Positions 26,843 to 35,549 are shown, counted from the first letter of the stretch. The stretch is DNA of 64,000 nt from Arthrobacter alpinus (GCF_900105965.1 NZ_FNTV01000001.1:3906001-3970000); one strand, 5' to 3'. Numbers and translations are program-made. Notes: generated by a model not told the origin, from the sequence alone.

Positions 26843-27409
26843 ATGACTACACAGACATCCACGCGTGAGCGAATCCTTGGTGCTTATGAGGATTTACTCA
26901 TTGACGACGGCCCCCGGGCCGCCACCTTGGATGCTGTTGCGGCGGCCGCTGGCGTTTCAAAGGGCGGTCTCCTCTATCACTTCAAGAGCAAGGAAGCGCT
27001 GACCGAGGGATTGCTCGCAAAGCTGCGGGAGTACGCGGAACTGGATTTCGCCGCGATGGCCGCGGACCCGGAGGGGTGCGCAAGCTATTACGTACGCACC
27101 AGCGTCTTTGGCGATACTCCCTTTGACCGGGCCATTGTTGCTGCCCACCGCCTCATTCAGAGCGACGAGGACGTGGTTCGCCTGGTCTTCTCCGAAATCC
27201 ACTCGCGCTGGTTTGAACTGATCCAGAGTGATATTACCGATGCTGCCGTGGCCCGCGCCGTGATGTTGTTGGGGGACGGGCTCTACTTCAACGCAACACT
27301 TTTTGGCTTCCAAACCGGTGTGGGAAGTGCCGTCAACCCGCAAGAGCGTGTTGACGTTGCCTCCCTCCTGGAAGTGGTGGCCAGAATGAAGTCCGGCACA
27401 CGGTCGTAG
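26843..27409 (+). CDS. TetR-family transcriptional regulator
   Basis: A 188-residue repressor. The N terminus carries the TetR helix-turn-helix: TRERILGAYEDLL, then LDAVAAAAGVSKGGLLYHF and KSKEALTEGLL. The C-terminal ~130 residues form the ligand domain. It is divergent from the MFS pump gene and almost certainly controls it and itself through the two inverted repeats between them. TAGGGT lies 6 bases before the ATG with no ribosome site, so translation may be leaderless. Confidence 0.93.
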   Translation: MTTQTSTRERILGAYEDLLIDDGPRAATLDAVAAAAGVSKGGLLYHFKSKEALTEGLLAKLREYAELDFAAMAADPEGCASYYVRTSVFGDTPFDRAIVAAHRLIQSDEDVVRLVFSEIHSRWFELIQSDITDAAVARAVMLLGDGLYFNATLFGFQTGVGSAVNPQERVDVASLLEVVARMKSGTRS

Positions 27410-27447
27410 TATGCGCCGGAGCACGTCCGGGCTATAGGCTTGAGCGC

Positions 27448-27897
27448 ATGAGTATCAATCCCGAACTGCAGGGGCGCAGCTACCAATTAAGCGAAATTTA
27501 CAGTGTGGGCCGAGAGTCCATCCGTGATTTCGCCAGGGCCGTCAAGGCCAGCCACACGGCCCACTTTGATGTTGCCGCGGCACAGGCTTTGGGTCATGCC
27601 GATCTGGTGGCTCCACCCACCTATGCCATCATCGTGGCCCAGCGGGCGGACGCCCTGCTGATCAACGATTCCGATTCCGGCATCGACTTCTCCCGCGTGG
27701 TCCACGCGGAGCAGCGCTTCACCCACCATAAGGCCATCGTCGCCGGCGACGAGCTCGTCGCAGAATTGCACGTGGACACCGTCCGCGGCATGGGAGGTGG
27801 GGCCATGATCACCACCCGCGCCGAAATTTCAACCGTCGACGGCGCTGCTGTCGCCACCACAGTCTCGGCCATCCTGGTCCGCGGGGAGGGACAGTAA
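27448..27897 (+). CDS. MaoC-like dehydratase N-terminal domain protein (HadA-like)
   Basis: A 149-residue hot-dog-fold protein resembling HadA/HadC of mycobacteria, the substrate-binding partner of a (3R)-hydroxyacyl-ACP dehydratase. It contains YQLSEIYSVGRESIRDFARA and LVAPPTYAIIVAQRAD. The catalytic MaoC motif is missing, as expected for this subunit. It ends one base into the HadB-like gene, so the two are probably made together and pair. TATAGGCT lies just 7 bases before the ATG. The role in fatty-acid elongation follows from family knowledge. Confidence 0.85.
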   Translation: MSINPELQGRSYQLSEIYSVGRESIRDFARAVKASHTAHFDVAAAQALGHADLVAPPTYAIIVAQRADALLINDSDSGIDFSRVVHAEQRFTHHKAIVAGDELVAELHVDTVRGMGGGAMITTRAEISTVDGAAVATTVSAILVRGEGQ

Positions 27898-28337
27898 TGA
27901 ACACTCCAGCGATAAACATTGCAGATTTGGCCGTGGGCACCGAAATCGGCTCACGCACCATCGAGATTTCCCGAGCCGACCTGGTCAAGTACGCCGGGGC
28001 CTCGGGTGACTTTAACCCCATCCACTGGAACGAACGCTTCGCCCGCGAGGTTGAACTACCCGGCGTCATCGCCCACGGCATGTTCACCATGGGTGCGGCG
28101 GTTCAGCTGGTGACCGACTGGATCGGCGACCCCGGCGCCGTCGTCAGCTACGGCACACGCTTCACCAAGCCCGTGCCGGTGGCCGATCTTGAAGGTGAGC
28201 CTGGCGCCGTCGTCAACGTTGTGGGCGTCATTGGTGCCCTGGATGCCGACGCCGGCACTGCCCGAATCGACCTGACGGTCACCTTGGAAGGCCAGAAAGT
28301 TTTGGTTAAAGCCCAGGCCTTGGTTCGCGTGGCGTGA
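27897..28337 (+). CDS. MaoC-family dehydratase (HadB-like catalytic subunit)
   Basis: A 146-residue hot-dog protein with the hydratase-2 motif: YAGASGDFNPIHWNERFA supplies the catalytic Asp and His, followed by GVIAHGMFTMG. It should dehydrate 3-hydroxyacyl-ACP (or -CoA), working with the HadA-like protein encoded just upstream. The ATG overlaps the stop of that gene, and its own stop overlaps the GTG of the next gene, so three genes are translationally linked. Confidence 0.9.
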   Translation: MNTPAINIADLAVGTEIGSRTIEISRADLVKYAGASGDFNPIHWNERFAREVELPGVIAHGMFTMGAAVQLVTDWIGDPGAVVSYGTRFTKPVPVADLEGEPGAVVNVVGVIGALDADAGTARIDLTVTLEGQKVLVKAQALVRVA

Positions 28338-29674
28338 ACCAAATCAACGCCTGGCGCAACGGGGTAGTCACCGCGTACGCCGGTTCCGGGTTGGTGTTTG
28401 CCACCTGGGTTTCCCGCATTCCGGCCGTCCGCGACGATCTTGGGCTGACCCCGGGCCAGGTGGGACTGATGCTGCTCTGCATGTCGTTGGGGTCGTTCAT
28501 CTCGGTGGCGGCATCCGGCCTCATCGTGCTTCGCCTTGGCTCAAAGCTGACCACCCGGCTGGGCAGCCTCATCCAGGCACTTGGCGTGGTCATCTTGGGC
28601 CTGGGAGCCACGGTATTTTCGGATTCGCTGGTGGTGGGCATTGGTCTTGTCCTGGTGGGCCTTGGCACGGGCTGCTGGAACACGTCCTCAAATATTGAAG
28701 GAGCGGCCGTTGAACGGGCGCTGGGCCGGCATATTATGCCGCGTTTGCACGGTGCCTTCAGCATCGGCACCGTGCTGGGCGCAGGCGTTGGTGCGTTGGC
28801 GGCGGCCGTTCACCTGCCCGTTGCCATTCATCTGGGCGTGATTGCCATGGCTGTTTGTATTGCTGTGATGATCGGTGCCGGTCACTATCAGGCCGACAAG
28901 GTCGGCTCCACGGGCGTCATGGTTGATGTCACCGAGGCAAGTGCCGTGCCGGGAACCGGTCCGATCCCTGTTGTGACAGGCCAAACTGCCCAGAATCACG
29001 GCTCCGCCAAGAACGGCTCCGCCAAGAGCACCGAAGCCACGGTCGCCGCAGAGAAGGCCAGCAAGGCTGCCGGCAAGGCAAAGATTGCTGCGGCCTGGCG
29101 CGATCCTCGCACGCTGTTGCTCGGCGCCCTCGTGTTGGGCCTTGGCTTGGCCGAAGGTGCGGCCGGTGACTGGGTGGCGCTGGCCATGGTTGACGGGCAC
29201 AGTTCGACGGCGGCGCTTGGCGCCGTCGGGTACGGCATCTTCGTCTCGGCGATGACAATCGGTCGCTTTGCTGGAACGGTGGTTCTGGACAAGTACGGGC
29301 GCGTGATTGTGCTGCGCGTGGGTGCCGCCCTTGCCGTCATTGGTTTGGGTCTTTTTGTCTTCGCGCCTTCGGTTGAGCTTGCCATGGCTGCGTTGATCTT
29401 CTGGGGTCTTGGTTCGGCATTGGGTTTCCCTGTGGCCATGTCCGCGGCATCCGACGATCCCGAACACGCAGCAGCCCGCGTTTCCGTGGTTTCCACTGTG
29501 GGCTATGGAGCCTTCTTGGGTGGTCCGCCACTGCTGGGTTTGTTGGCCGAACATGTGGGAGTGCTCAATTCACTCCTAGCCGTGCTGGTCATGTTGGTGA
29601 TCGCCTTCTTCCTGACCCCCGTGGTGCGACGGCCTGCGTATCTGGACGCGAACGAGCACGCACACTCGGGATAG
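28334..29674 (+). CDS. MFS transporter (YbjJ/fucose-permease-like)
   Basis: A 446-residue carrier with about 12 helices. It carries FATWVSRIPAVRDDLGLTPG in helix 1-2 and GTGCWNTSSNIEGAAVERAL around residue 115, both typical of the YbjJ-like branch. A charged, low-complexity cytoplasmic loop (about 195-255, rich in Lys, Ala and Ser) splits the two halves. The GTG at 28334 overlaps the stop of the HadB-like gene. The substrate is unknown; its place between dehydratase and murB genes does not reveal it. Confidence 0.87.
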   Translation: MNQINAWRNGVVTAYAGSGLVFATWVSRIPAVRDDLGLTPGQVGLMLLCMSLGSFISVAASGLIVLRLGSKLTTRLGSLIQALGVVILGLGATVFSDSLVVGIGLVLVGLGTGCWNTSSNIEGAAVERALGRHIMPRLHGAFSIGTVLGAGVGALAAAVHLPVAIHLGVIAMAVCIAVMIGAGHYQADKVGSTGVMVDVTEASAVPGTGPIPVVTGQTAQNHGSAKNGSAKSTEATVAAEKASKAAGKAKIAAAWRDPRTLLLGALVLGLGLAEGAAGDWVALAMVDGHSSTAALGAVGYGIFVSAMTIGRFAGTVVLDKYGRVIVLRVGAALAVIGLGLFVFAPSVELAMAALIFWGLGSALGFPVAMSAASDDPEHAAARVSVVSTVGYGAFLGGPPLLGLLAEHVGVLNSLLAVLVMLVIAFFLTPVVRRPAYLDANEHAHSG

Positions 29675-29683
29675 TCTGGAGAG

Positions 29684-30769
29684 GTGAATGCGCAAACGTC
29701 TCTTAGTTCCCTGACAACACTTGCCGTGGGCGGACCCGCTCGCAAATTGATTGTGGCCACCACCGAGGCGGAAATTATTGCCGCGGTCAAGCAAGCCGAC
29801 GCCGCGGGCGAGCCGTTGCTGATCATTGGTGGCGGCTCCAATCTGATCGTCTCCGATGAAGGATTTGCCGGGACCGTGGTGCAGATCGCCAGCAAGGGCT
29901 TTGTCGCTGATTCCCAAGACTCCTGCGGCGGCGCCTCAGTGGTGGTCCAGGCCGGCCACAATTGGGATGATTTTGTCCACCAGGCCGTGCTGCACGCGTG
30001 GAGCGGCGTTGAGGCGCTTTCCGGCATTCCGGGTAGTGCGGGTGCAACGCCCGTGCAGAACGTCGGGGCCTACGGTTGCGAAGTCTCCCAAACCATTGCC
30101 GCCGTGCGAACGTGGGACAGGGAAAATAATGCCGTCCGCACGTTCACTAACTCCGAACTAAAGTTTGGCTACCGCGAGTCGCTCCTGAAGGCCACCACCG
30201 TCAACGGATCCCCGCGCTATGTGGTCCTGACGGTTGAATTCCAACTGCTCCTGGGCCGGATGAGCGCCCCCGTGAAGTACGCAGAGCTGGCCCGCCGCCT
30301 CGGAGTGGAGGTTGGTCAGCGCGCCAATTCACTCGAGCTGCGCCGCACCGTCCTGGCCCTGCGCGCGTCCAAGGGCATGGTCCTGGACCCGTCCGACCGC
30401 GACACCTTCTCCACCGGCTCCTTCTTCACCAACCCGATCGTTAGCGCCGACGTTGCCGCGGGCCTGCCCGAGGACGCCCCGCGTTGGCCTGCCGGTGACC
30501 TGGTCAAGCTCAGTGCTGGATGGCTCATTGAGCATGCGGGGTTCTCCAAGGGCTTTGGCCTGGCAGGGGAGCTTTCCGCCGGGACGGACGACGCCGGGAC
30601 CCCGCCGCGTGCTTCCCTGTCCACGAAGCACACCCTCGCCATCACGAACCGTGGCGAGGCTCGCGCCGAGGATGTCCTGGCTATTGCGAGGGAGGTTCGG
30701 GATGGCGTCGTCCGTAAGTTTGGGATCACCCTGGTCCCGGAACCCGTGCTGGTGGGGTGCGCGCTCTAA
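29684..30769 (+). CDS. murB: UDP-N-acetylenolpyruvoylglucosamine reductase MurB (type I)
   Basis: A 361-residue FAD/NADPH enzyme that makes UDP-MurNAc for peptidoglycan. The FAD site appears as LLIIGGGSNLIVSDEGFAG near residue 45 and GIPGSAGATPVQNVGAYG near 117. GSFFTNPIV near 247 carries the catalytic Ser that protonates the substrate. KLSAGWLIEHAGF and the C-terminal half match domain 3. Translation starts at GTG 29684. TAGTCT, overlapping the stop codon of the MFS gene, lies 6 bases before it. A terminator follows. Confidence 0.95.
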   Translation: MNAQTSLSSLTTLAVGGPARKLIVATTEAEIIAAVKQADAAGEPLLIIGGGSNLIVSDEGFAGTVVQIASKGFVADSQDSCGGASVVVQAGHNWDDFVHQAVLHAWSGVEALSGIPGSAGATPVQNVGAYGCEVSQTIAAVRTWDRENNAVRTFTNSELKFGYRESLLKATTVNGSPRYVVLTVEFQLLLGRMSAPVKYAELARRLGVEVGQRANSLELRRTVLALRASKGMVLDPSDRDTFSTGSFFTNPIVSADVAAGLPEDAPRWPAGDLVKLSAGWLIEHAGFSKGFGLAGELSAGTDDAGTPPRASLSTKHTLAITNRGEARAEDVLAIAREVRDGVVRKFGITLVPEPVLVGCAL

Positions 30770-30784
30770 CCTCCGAATTTGAAC

Positions 30785-30852
30785 AATGCCGCCCGTCCTG
30801 ACAATCGCCGCCGTTACACCACCGGCAATTGTCAGGACCGGCGGCATTTTTG
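30785..30852 (+). terminator. Terminator after murB
   Basis: AATGCCGCC plus GTCCTGACAAT pair with ATTGTCAGGAC plus GGCGGCATT around a GC-rich centre, and a TTTTT run follows. Confidence 0.85.
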
Positions 30853-30882
30853 CTGAAGCGACCCGCACCCCGTCACAAGGAG

Positions 30883-30905
30883 TTATCCACAATCACGAAA
30901 TTGTG
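30883..30905. promoter_or_regulatory. DnaA-box-like motif overlapping an inverted repeat
   Basis: TTATCCACA at 30883-30891 is a consensus DnaA box. It overlaps an inverted repeat, CACAAT (30888-30893) and ATTGTG (30900-30905). The element lies about 40-60 bases before the AbiEi-like gene. A regulatory role is inferred. Confidence 0.35.
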
Positions 30906-30942
30906 CCTTACAGGCGTCTCCCGACGGTGCAAGGCTTGAGGG

Positions 30943-31944
30943 ATGGACACTTTGCGACTGATTCAGCCGGCCGACTTGGGTCGCCTGGGACAGGACACAA
31001 CGAAGCTTGCAAAGCTCTGCACCAAGGGAGAGTTGGTGCGCATTCGCCGTGGCGTCTATGCAACATCCGAAGAATGGAAGCAACTGGGGCCGCTGCAACG
31101 GTACGGTGCCCAAGCCGCCGCGTTCCAGGCGGTGGTGGCGACGCAGCCAGTGTTATGCCACGCCACGGCTGCGCTCCTGTGGGGTCTGTGGATTGTGGGG
31201 GTGCCAAACAAGTTGCACGTTGTGACGGAGGTCGTGGGCAGTGGGCGCAGTTCCAAGGACGTGGTCCGCCATGTTGGCTCGAGGATGGACAACACGGTGG
31301 GTTGCGGGCCGTTCCTCTTGACCGACAAGCTGCGGACAACAATGGTGCTCATTGGGGAGCTGGCCTTTCCTTACGCGGTGGCCGTCTGCGACTCCGCACT
31401 CCGAGAACCCCATCCGCAGCACGCCGTAAACCGGTTTGGACCCGCCGGTGTCGAGGCCGGACGTCATGAACCTTCGTGGGTTACCGACGGCCCGCAGGGG
31501 CCCGCCCTCTCCCTTGATGAACTGCGGATGGCGGCTTCCCTGCTGCCCAGCAAAGCCGCCCGTGAACGCACCCTTGCTGTCATCAACTTTGCGTCAGCCC
31601 TGTCAGGATCGGCCGGGGAATCCATCAGCCGCGCGAAAATGCATCAGCTGGGATTTCCTGCGCCCATCCTGCAGAAGAAATACACCCTGCGGGACGGTAA
31701 AACCGCGTTGGTTGATTTTTGGTTCAAGGAGCAGAACGTTGCCGGCGAATTCGACGGAAAGGCAAAGTACCTGCGCGCTGATTGGGGCGGTGGTTCCATG
31801 GAGGAACGCCTATGGAAGGAAAAGTGTCGAGAGGACGATATCCGTGGTCAGGGCGTTTCTTTTGTTCGGTGGACTTGGCGTGAATTGCAGGACCGGGCGT
31901 TGTTTACGGCACTGTTGCGTCGGGCAGGTTTACCGCAAGCATGA
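30943..31944 (+). CDS. AbiEi-antitoxin-like N terminus with DUF559/PD-(D/E)xK-like C terminus
   Basis: A 333-residue protein of a type common in Actinobacteria. The first ~60 residues (LVRIRRGVYATSEEW) resemble the AbiEi-type winged-helix antitoxin domain. The C terminus holds VDFWFKEQNVAGEFDGKAKY near residue 265, then an Arg/Lys-rich helix and VSFVRWTWREL. This looks like the E-x-DGK core of DUF559/Vsr-like nuclease folds. No toxin gene is adjacent. A role as a DNA-binding regulator or a nuclease is inferred from fold likeness only. Confidence 0.7.
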   Translation: MDTLRLIQPADLGRLGQDTTKLAKLCTKGELVRIRRGVYATSEEWKQLGPLQRYGAQAAAFQAVVATQPVLCHATAALLWGLWIVGVPNKLHVVTEVVGSGRSSKDVVRHVGSRMDNTVGCGPFLLTDKLRTTMVLIGELAFPYAVAVCDSALREPHPQHAVNRFGPAGVEAGRHEPSWVTDGPQGPALSLDELRMAASLLPSKAARERTLAVINFASALSGSAGESISRAKMHQLGFPAPILQKKYTLRDGKTALVDFWFKEQNVAGEFDGKAKYLRADWGGGSMEERLWKEKCREDDIRGQGVSFVRWTWRELQDRALFTALLRRAGLPQA

Positions 31945-32020
31945 GGGCAGCCTGCCGCACCCATACCCGGGTAGGGGGTCAAGACGGCTCCTGAGTGTGA
32001 TGTGCACTGCAGTTTCAGAA

Positions 32021-32060
32021 CGTAACGTGATGGGTAGATTGAAACTTTTTCGTTACGTGA
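32021..32060 (+). promoter_or_regulatory. Direct repeats upstream of the desaturase gene
   Basis: CGTAACGTGATG at 32021 and CGTTACGTGATG at 32051 differ at one base and start exactly 30 bases apart. They end about 35 bases before the desaturase ATG and may bind a lipid or cold regulator. The regulator is unknown. Confidence 0.4.
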
Positions 32061-32095
32061 TGATTGGGCATCCGTGAGGCACCAAGAGGAGCACA

Positions 32096-33220
32096 ATGTC
32101 ATCCGCAACGCTTGACTCGACCGATCTACTGGAAGAGACTCCGGACGCGACGCCTGCGCGGAAACGCCCGGCCCGCGATCGCCATGTCACTGACTTCATT
32201 CAACTCACGGAGCAGGTTCGTGCCGCGGGTCTTATGGAGCGCGACATCAAGTGGTACGTGCTACGCATTGTCCGCCAGAGCATTGGCTACTTGGCCGTGT
32301 TGGCACTGTTCCTGACACTGGGCCAGACCTGGTGGCAGATGATCACCGCAGTGCTGTTCGCCTTCATGTGTACACAGACCGCCTTCATTTCGCACGACGC
32401 CGCACACCGCCAGGTCTTCGCCTCAGCCAAGAAGAACGCCTGGCTGGCCCGTATTGCCGGCAACTTGTTCGTGGGCCTGTCCTACGGCTGGTGGATGAAC
32501 AAGCACGGCAAGCACCACCTGAACCCGAACAAGATCGGTGTGGATGGCGATATTGACCCCGGTGCGCTCGTGTTTGATCCCGAGAACGCCGCCAAGCGAA
32601 CCGGCTTCGCCAAGTGGTTCGCCCGCCGCCAGGGCGCCTTCTTCTTCCCGCTGCTGACCCTTGCAGCCCTTGACCTGCACATTGCAGCCGTCAAGCGTGT
32701 GCTGGACCGCAAGCAGATTGTGCCCGAGCGCACGGCGGAGATCGCCCTTCTCGCAGTCCGCCTGGTCCTGCTTCCCGCATTCACCGTCTGGTTCCTGGGA
32801 TGGGGCATCGGCCTGGCATTCGTTGCCGTGCAGATCATGGGTCTTGGCCTGTACATGGGCTGCGCGTTCGCCCCGAACCACAAGGGCATGCCGCTGGTTC
32901 CCAAGGACGTCAAGATTGACTTCATGCGCCGCCAGACCCTCATGAGCCGCAACATCTCCGGCGGCTGGTGGGTGGACGTTGGTATGGGCGGTTTGAACTA
33001 CCAGATCGAACACCACTTGTTCCCCACCATGTCCTCCAAGAACTTGAAGGCCGTCCAGCCCATGGTCCGCCAGTACTGTGCCGAGCGAAACATCGCCTAC
33101 ACCGAGACCACTCTGGGCCAGTCGTACATGATCGTGATGCGTTACCTGAACCGTGTTGGCCTGGGCCAGCGTGACCCCTTCGAGTGCCCCATCACGGCCA
33201 GCATGCGCACCGCCCGCTGA
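32096..33220 (+). CDS. Membrane fatty acid desaturase (acyl-CoA/acyl-lipid, DesA3-like)
   Basis: A 374-residue di-iron membrane desaturase that introduces a double bond into fatty acyl chains. The three histidine boxes are intact: HDAAHRQ near residue 102, HGKHH near 140 and QIEHHLFP near 303. Two pairs of hydrophobic helices surround them. GAGGAG precedes the ATG. The gene is monocistronic. Two direct repeats in the upstream region suggest regulation, perhaps for membrane fluidity, which is inferred. Confidence 0.93.
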   Translation: MSSATLDSTDLLEETPDATPARKRPARDRHVTDFIQLTEQVRAAGLMERDIKWYVLRIVRQSIGYLAVLALFLTLGQTWWQMITAVLFAFMCTQTAFISHDAAHRQVFASAKKNAWLARIAGNLFVGLSYGWWMNKHGKHHLNPNKIGVDGDIDPGALVFDPENAAKRTGFAKWFARRQGAFFFPLLTLAALDLHIAAVKRVLDRKQIVPERTAEIALLAVRLVLLPAFTVWFLGWGIGLAFVAVQIMGLGLYMGCAFAPNHKGMPLVPKDVKIDFMRRQTLMSRNISGGWWVDVGMGGLNYQIEHHLFPTMSSKNLKAVQPMVRQYCAERNIAYTETTLGQSYMIVMRYLNRVGLGQRDPFECPITASMRTAR

Positions 33221-33247
33221 CACAATCGTTTGGGCTAGATTGGGTCC

Positions 33248-34369
33248 ATGACCACTAGCGTCGCCACTCTTGCCCGGCTGCGGCTCGCAGCCCAAGGAAT
33301 CCTGCCAACGTCCACCAGTCCCACACCGGGGCCGGTGGACGTTGTGCGTTCAATGACAGCACTCCAGGGCCAGGATTTCCCCGGCGCCTTGTGGTCCATC
33401 GGGCTGCGCTCGCCCGGTTCCTCGCGGACAGGCATTGAGGCTGCCTTCAACCGGGGCGAATTGGTCCGTTCCTGCCCTCTCCGCGGCACCCTGCACGTGA
33501 CGGTGGCCGAGGATCTGGGCTGGATCCTCTCCCTGACGGCGGAGCGGATGGCCAAGGGCCAGGCCACCCGCCACCGCCAGTTGGAAATTACGACGCCGGA
33601 CGTGGACCAGGTGCGTGTGATTGCCTTGTCGCTGCTGGAAGGCTCGGGCGGCAGGGTCACCCGCGATGAACTGACTGCAGCTTTTGAGCAGGCGGGCCAG
33701 TCCACGAAGGCCCAGCGCGGCTACCATTTCCTGTTCCTGCTCTGCCTTGAAGGGACGCTGGTGCAGGGGCCCATCAACAGTGAGGGCAACGGCAATTCCC
33801 AGTTCTACGTCAGCGCGCGGGAGTGGATCAAGAACCCGCGCACACTGGATCGCGGGGGTGCGCTGGCAGAGTTGGCCCTTCGATACTTCCGCAGCCACGG
33901 ACCGGCAACTGTCAGCGACTTCCAGTGGTGGAGCAAGCTCACGCTGGCGGACATCAGGACAGGCCTGGACGGGGCGGCGGGGGAGCTCGAGACCATTGAG
34001 TGTAACGGGGCAACATACTATTTGGCCCCGGAGACAGCCGAGCTGACGGGCGGGACGGTTCCGGGTGCCCGGTCCGTGCTCCTGTTGCCAGGCTTTGACG
34101 AGTACCTGCTGGGCTACACGGACCGCAGTGCCGCACTGGCCCCGGAGCACGCGCCGCTGACGGTGCCCGGAAACAACGGCATGTTCAAGGCCACCGTGGT
34201 GACAGGCGGCAAGGTGGCGGGAACATGGCGCAAGGCGCAAACCGCGGCCGAACGCGAGAGGCAACGGGCCGGCGCGGTGCTTCCGGAGCTGTTTGACGGG
34301 CTGACGCCAAACCAGGACAAGGCGTTGGACAAGACCGCGAAGGCCTACGCTCGCTGGTTAAGCAACTGA
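33248..34369 (+). CDS. Winged-helix DNA-binding protein, AlkZ-like (HTH_42 / DUF1006)
   Basis: A 373-residue protein of the HTH_42 family, which includes the AlkZ and YcaQ DNA glycosylases that unhook interstrand crosslinks. MTALQGQDFPGALWSIGLR near residue 37 contains the Q-x-Q motif that forms the active site in AlkZ. SCPLRGTLHVT near 77 and LLLPGFDEYLLGYTDRS near 280 are other family blocks. Relatives lacking glycosylase activity also exist, so a repair role is probable rather than shown. TAGATT lies 6 bases before the ATG with no ribosome site. Confidence 0.8.
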   Translation: MTTSVATLARLRLAAQGILPTSTSPTPGPVDVVRSMTALQGQDFPGALWSIGLRSPGSSRTGIEAAFNRGELVRSCPLRGTLHVTVAEDLGWILSLTAERMAKGQATRHRQLEITTPDVDQVRVIALSLLEGSGGRVTRDELTAAFEQAGQSTKAQRGYHFLFLLCLEGTLVQGPINSEGNGNSQFYVSAREWIKNPRTLDRGGALAELALRYFRSHGPATVSDFQWWSKLTLADIRTGLDGAAGELETIECNGATYYLAPETAELTGGTVPGARSVLLLPGFDEYLLGYTDRSAALAPEHAPLTVPGNNGMFKATVVTGGKVAGTWRKAQTAAERERQRAGAVLPELFDGLTPNQDKALDKTAKAYARWLSN

Positions 34370-34415
34370 GCCTCCCATGCCGTTGATCGAGGCAGGGAGG
34401 CTCAGCTAAAAAGGG

Positions 34416-35549
34416 CTACAGCGTGCCGACGGCGATCTTCAGCATGCGGCGCAGCGGCTCGGCGGCACCCCAGAGGAGCTGGTCGCCCACCGTGAATGCG
34501 CTGATGTACTCGGGGCCCATTTCCATCTTGCGGATGCGGCCCACCGGAACCTCCAACGTGCCGGAGGCGGCAACGGGCGTCAGATCCGCCATGGAGGCTT
34601 CCTTGGTGTTGGGAACCACCTTGGCCCACTCGTTGTCGTTGGCCAGCAGGGACTCGATCTCGGACACGGACAGGTCCTCGCGAAGCTTGAGCGTCAGTGC
34701 CTGGGAGTGGGAGCGCATGGCGCCGATGCGCACGCACAGGCCGTCCATGATCACCTTGTTCTCGGAAGTGGTGCCCAGGATTTTGTTGGTCTCAACCCCG
34801 GCCTTCCACTCTTCCTTGGACTGGCCGTTGCCCAAATCCGCGTCGATCCAGGGGATCAAGGAGCCGGCCAGCGGAACGCCAAACTGCGAAGAGTCGATGC
34901 CTTCGCGCTGGTGGGCCAGGACCTTGCGGTCAATTTCCAGGATGGCCGACGCCGGGTTGTCCAGTTCGGAGGAAACCTCGGAGTTGAGCGTGCCGAACTG
35001 GTTCAGGAGTTCGCGCATGTGGCGCGCGCCGCCTCCGGAGGCAGCCTGGTACGTCATGGACGTGCCCCACTCGACCAGGCCGTTCTTGAACAGCCCGCCC
35101 AAGCCCATGAGCATGCAGGAAACGGTGCAGTTGCCGCCCACAAAGTCCTTGACGCCGGATGCCAGCCCGGCATCAATGACGGAGCGGTTGATGGGGTCAA
35201 GCACAATGATCGAGTCGTTGTTCATGCGCAGCGTGGAGGCCGCGTCCATCCAGAGGCCGTCCCAGCCGCGGTTGCGCAGCTCGGTGTGCACGCGGGAGGT
35301 GTAGTCGCCGCCCTGGGCCGTGACAATAATGGGAAGCTTCGCCAGAGTGTCAATATCAAAGGCGTCTTCGAGTTTGCCGGTGTCGCCGCCGGTAATCGCC
35401 GGGGCAGCGCCGCCGGCGTTCGAGGTCGAGAAGAAGACGGGGTTGATATCGCCGAAGTCGCCTTCGTCCTGCATGCGCTGCACCAGGACGGAACCGACCA
35501 TGCCACGCCAGCCAACCAGGCCGACGGAAGGAACACTGTTATTGGTCAT
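34416..35549 (-). CDS. asd: Aspartate-semialdehyde dehydrogenase
   Basis: A 377-residue enzyme that reduces aspartyl phosphate to aspartate semialdehyde with NADPH, feeding Lys, Met, Thr, Ile and diaminopimelate. [17 protein letters not shown] at the N terminus is the NADP-binding loop; the catalytic Cys is in [12 protein letters not shown] near residue 137, and the Gly/His segment [11 protein letters not shown] follows. The sequence looks strikingly like the Escherichia coli-type enzyme rather than the shorter Gram-positive type. It is the last gene of a minus-strand run. The ATG is at 35549. Confidence 0.95.
   Translation of the reverse strand: MTNNSVPSVGLVGWRGMVGSVLVQRMQDEGDFGDINPVFFSTSNAGGAAPAITGGDTGKLEDAFDIDTLAKLPIIVTAQGGDYTSRVHTELRNRGWDGLWMDAASTLRMNNDSIIVLDPINRSVIDAGLASGVKDFVGGNCTVSCMLMGLGGLFKNGLVEWGTSMTYQAASGGGARHMRELLNQFGTLNSEVSSELDNPASAILEIDRKVLAHQREGIDSSQFGVPLAGSLIPWIDADLGNGQSKEEWKAGVETNKILGTTSENKVIMDGLCVRIGAMRSHSQALTLKLREDLSVSEIESLLANDNEWAKVVPNTKEASMADLTPVAASGTLEVPVGRIRKMEMGPEYISAFTVGDQLLWGAAEPLRRMLKIAVGTL

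Noticed and set aside
30883..30891. Consensus DnaA box as a replication origin
   Set aside because: It is single; no cluster of boxes, AT-rich unwinding region or dnaA/dnaN genes are nearby.
34367..34404. Inverted repeat GAGCCTCCC/GGGAGGCTC as a terminator between the AlkZ-like gene and asd
   Set aside because: No T-run follows on either strand and the loop is long, so it is not called a terminator.
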